Of a stretch of DNA of 64,000 bases, positions 61,958-64,000 are shown one piece after another; positions within the stretch are counted from its first letter, which is position 1; each line of letters starts with the position of its first letter. The stretch is taken from contig NZ_RDQN01000002.1 in the NCBI RefSeq assembly GCF_003703395.1, positions 434,001 through 498,000 of the forward strand, in the 5' to 3' direction. Source of the DNA: Pseudoxanthomonas spadix. GTDB taxonomy: Bacteria > Pseudomonadota > Gammaproteobacteria > Xanthomonadales > Xanthomonadaceae. A program made the position numbers and the translations under genes. The notes beneath the pieces are model-generated. The model searched no databases. It was not told the DNA's origin and saw only the letters and a program-made list of their open reading frames with translations.

Positions 61958-62332
61958 TCAGTCGTCTTCAAACCGCGGGTCTGAACCGTCGTTGTGCATC
62001 GTTGGGTGATAGAACAGACCTTCGCGATGATCGCGCTCCTCTGCCTTGCGACCGAGAAAATCGGGATCGCTTTCCGTGTTGTCTTGCCTTGCGATCCAAG
62101 CCGCAGCCAAGATGCCGCCAATCAGCAACGCCAGCCAGAACGCGACATAGAGCAGTATCCCGAGCGCCGCGAGCTTGAGTACCGCGAGAACGACCTTGGC
62201 AACGTTCGGCGTCCATCCTTGAGCCACCAGCCATCCATTCGCCAGGCGATCCAAACCCACGCAACCTCGCCATGCCCAACCCGCCTTCCGGCCCAGGATT
62301 TTCGCGAAGTTGGTTTGCACAACGGGTTTCAT
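61958..62332 (-). CDS. DUF3742 family protein
   Basis: A 124-residue membrane protein of the DUF3742 family, always found at this end of the transfer cluster. It has a basic N-terminus (FAKILGRKAGWAWRGCVGLD), one strongly hydrophobic stretch (LAALGILLYVAFWLALLIGG) and an acidic C-terminus ending DPRFEDD with EGLFYHP. The function is unknown. The start at 62332 has AGGTGG upstream; a GTG four codons earlier is possible. It is convergent with traG, with 11 bases between the stops. Confidence 0.88.
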   Translation of the reverse strand: MKPVVQTNFAKILGRKAGWAWRGCVGLDRLANGWLVAQGWTPNVAKVVLAVLKLAALGILLYVAFWLALLIGGILAAAWIARQDNTESDPDFLGRKAEERDHREGLFYHPTMHNDGSDPRFEDD

Positions 62333-62646
62333 GATGACTACCACCTGAGTTCACGACCTCATCGGGCAGACGTGATTTTACGTTTCAGGGCGTTTCACCG
62401 TCCGAGTGGGTAGCATAGCTTTCACGGACCTGACTGGCACGATCCTCCAGCCGCGAGCGCGGGAAGCCTGGGCTTCCGGTGGCGGAGGTTGCTGTTTGGC
62501 TTTCGAGAGATCGTCTCGATACCCATTCGCCGCATCAGCATCGCCCGTGCTTGCGCCCGCCGCCGGCGCCTTAGTGGTTCAGCATGTCGCGCAGCGTATG
62601 GCTGCTGGCCAAGGGCCGAGCCGTGCGGATGCCTGGGCCAGTCCTA
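62333..62646. other. Gap without a convincing gene at the end of the transfer cluster
   Basis: Open frames here do not resemble any protein I know. In related ICEs the relaxase and integrase genes come near this end, but I see neither. The stretch may be the junction between ICE and other DNA or a deletion scar. Confidence 0.4.
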
Positions 62647-63246
62647 TCAGCCAGCAACGATGAACCGGGTAGTGTCGTCAATGAAGCTTTTCTCGCCGAT
62701 GGGAGCCTCGTTGGAGCCGAACGGCATCTGCGCGGTGGCCACCCATGAGGCCGGCACGTTCCACGCACCGGCCGCGGCAGCCTCGATTACCTGGCTGTAG
62801 TGCTGCAGGCTGGCGCCGATGCCGGCGTCGGCCAGCACCGTCCACACCGCGTACTGGGCCATACCGGCCGAGTGCGCCGAGAACCCCGGGAACGCGTCGG
62901 CATACAGCGGATAGGTTTGCTGCAGGCTCTTGATAACTTCCTGGTCCTCGTAGAACAGCACAGTGCCGACCCCGGCGGCGAAGCCGTCCATCTTGGCCTC
63001 GGTGGAGGCGAACTGATCCGCCGGCACCATCGCCCGCAGGGCTTCCTTGGTCAGCGACCAGAACTTCTCGCTCTGTGCGCCGAACAGCAGTACCGCGCGT
63101 GAGCTCTGCGAATTGAACGACGAAGGTGCTTGGCGGATGGCCTCCTTGATCAGCCAAGTCACTTCCTCCTTGCTGGCTTGGACATTGCGCCCTAGCGCGT
63201 ACTGGGTGCGGCGCTTGCTCAGGACCTGGAGGGCTTGGTTGCTCAT
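62647..63246 (-). CDS. Nitroreductase family protein (FMN-dependent)
   Basis: A 199-residue nitroreductase-fold enzyme. The FMN-phosphate block is KRRTQYALGR at residues about 10-20. APSSFNSQSSRAVLLFG is the classic PSxxNxQ...R segment, and GIGASLQHYS is the second FMN block. It probably reduces nitro compounds or quinones with NAD(P)H. The start at 63246 follows the family, and a longer frame of 22 codons lacks support. Neighbours on the right are unrelated to transfer, so this is cargo or chromosome. Confidence 0.85.
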   Translation of the reverse strand: MSNQALQVLSKRRTQYALGRNVQASKEEVTWLIKEAIRQAPSSFNSQSSRAVLLFGAQSEKFWSLTKEALRAMVPADQFASTEAKMDGFAAGVGTVLFYEDQEVIKSLQQTYPLYADAFPGFSAHSAGMAQYAVWTVLADAGIGASLQHYSQVIEAAAAGAWNVPASWVATAQMPFGSNEAPIGEKSFIDDTTRFIVAG

Positions 63247-63317
63247 GTGGTGGATCCCGTGTGGGGTTGTGAAAGTTGATATGCCGAGCCGCCGTGGAAC
63301 AGGGACTCCCATCTACC

Positions 63318-63396
63318 TGTAGAGCGGAGCTTGCTCCCGCTGCTTTCCAGCCAGGTCGCAGTGAAAGCCCCAGCGGAGCAAACTCCGCCCTCTACA
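63318..63396. repeat. REP-like inverted pair
   Basis: TGTAGAGCGGAGCTTGCTCC (63318-63337) and its near-exact reverse complement (63375-63396, with one mismatch and one inserted base) face each other across 37 bases. It has the pattern of Pseudomonas REP doublets, which sit between chromosomal genes. A third GGAGCAG/CTGCTCC stem follows at about 63413-63430. Confidence 0.65.
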
Positions 63397-63438
63397 AGGC
63401 GGATGCTACGTTGGAGCAGGCAGCTGCTCCCGCGTGGC

Positions 63439-64000
63439 CTACGTCTTCGGGGGAAACACCCCACGCGGAATGCGCACGTGGATACCCTGGCGGCCGTCGA
63501 CCACCTGAGTCACGCCGAAGTCGGCGGCCACGCTCATTAGCGAATAGGCGTCATTGCGCGAGAGGTTCTGCTCCTCGGTCAGCAGCTGCAGCATGTCTAG
63601 CGAGGCGCTGCGCATGGCTACGTTCAGGTCATCGTCGAAGCCGTGGACGATCCAGCAGTCCGGCGCCTCCAGCAGCGGCGAGGGGAACTGGAAATCCTTG
63701 CGCAAGATTACCTGGAACAGCACGTTGAGCGAAGACTCGATCGCCGTGCCGCTGAGTTCGCCGTCGCCCTGGGAGATGTGCGGGTCGCCGATGGAGAACA
63801 GCGCGCCGTCTACCTGCACCGGGTAGAACATAGTGCTGCCGGCACCGATGCGCCAGTTGTCGATGTTGCCGCCGTGTGCGCCCGGCGGGATGGTGCTGAC
63901 CCGGCCCTTGGTATCCGGCGCCACCCCGGCGGTGCCCAGGTGCGGGCGCACCGGGATGCGCACCCCGTCCAGGGCCCTCTGGCGCTTGCATCTTGGGCAC
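63439..64000 (-). CDS. Acetamidase/formamidase, partial
   Basis: The C-terminal 187 residues of an FmdA/AmdA amidohydrolase. The gene enters from the right edge, with its start outside the window. Recognisable blocks are RPHLGTAGVAP, PGAHGGNIDNW, the metal-site-like GDPHISQGDGELSGTAIES and the C-terminal LTEEQNLSRNDAYSLMSVAAD. It would release ammonia from short amides. It lies 192 bases upstream of the nitroreductase gene in the same direction, with the REP pair between. Confidence 0.85.
   Translation of the reverse strand, partial: CPRCKRQRALDGVRIPVRPHLGTAGVAPDTKGRVSTIPPGAHGGNIDNWRIGAGSTMFYPVQVDGALFSIGDPHISQGDGELSGTAIESSLNVLFQVILRKDFQFPSPLLEAPDCWIVHGFDDDLNVAMRSASLDMLQLLTEEQNLSRNDAYSLMSVAADFGVTQVVDGRQGIHVRIPRGVFPPKT

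Noticed and set aside
62406-62663. 85-codon plus-strand frame as a gene
   Set aside because: It has no ribosome site and no similarity I can see, and it overlaps the 3' end of the nitroreductase gene.
1-64000. CRISPR arrays, tRNA and rRNA genes
   Set aside because: I saw no regularly spaced direct repeats, no cloverleaf-like sequence and no rRNA segment when reading both strands.

Overview
The window is a G+C-rich stretch, very probably from a gammaproteobacterium (Pseudomonas-like), and almost all of it is the body of an integrative and conjugative element (ICE) of the PFGI-1/PAGI-2/pKLC102 kind with a genomic-island-type (GI-type) type IV secretion system. The support is a nearly full run of the PFL_46xx/47xx families (TIGR03743-TIGR03765, RAQPRD, TraG_N, DUF3742). 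A REP-like inverted pair near the right edge, of the GGAGC-rich type common in Pseudomonas, agrees with that host. No integrase, tRNA attachment site or relaxase is in view.

Layout. (1) 51-12840: DNA-processing and accessory ICE genes: TIGR03761, DUF3158, single-strand-binding protein, topoisomerase III, DUF3577, DUF3275, several conserved unknowns, a DUF6094-like methyltransferase and an SNF2-type helicase. Many of these genes have structured leaders. (2) 12841-20990: cargo. It holds a copper module (copZ, copA, cueR with two CueR-type operators), a ClpP-like peptidase/glutathione transferase/LysE exporter operon divergent from an ECF sigma factor gene, and decayed remnants of an IS1595-family transposase and a CoA-transferase. 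(3) 21003-26967: first half of the conjugation cluster (PilL to TIGR03747, including the coupling protein). (4) 26964-47638: a defence island inserted between the two halves of the conjugation cluster. It contains a two-gene Gabija-like module (gajA, gajB) and, diverging from it, an eight-gene system of about 17.4 kb: XRE regulator, excisionase-like HTH protein, two HsdM-like proteins, an HsdS-like subunit, a NERD/tandem-kinase/P-loop protein, a protein of unknown fold and a 1819-residue nuclease/HerA-type ATPase. In gene content and order this matches the methylation-associated defence system (MADS) reported in Pseudomonas aeruginosa. (5) 47905-61946: second half of the conjugation cluster (RAQPRD to TraG_N), including a radC gene. 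(6) 61958-64000: a DUF3742 gene, then a nitroreductase gene, a REP-like pair and the 3' part of an acetamidase/formamidase gene. These last genes are either another cargo block or flanking chromosome.

How it works together. Region 1 probably supplies replication and single-strand DNA handling for transfer. Regions 3 and 5 build the mating apparatus. Regions 2 and 4 are payload, giving copper and stress tolerance and layered anti-phage defence. The most interesting parts are the MADS-like operon, with its degenerate methyltransferase partner and its pseudokinase/kinase pair, and a three-copy intergenic element with covarying hairpins that lies upstream of several ICE genes including radC.
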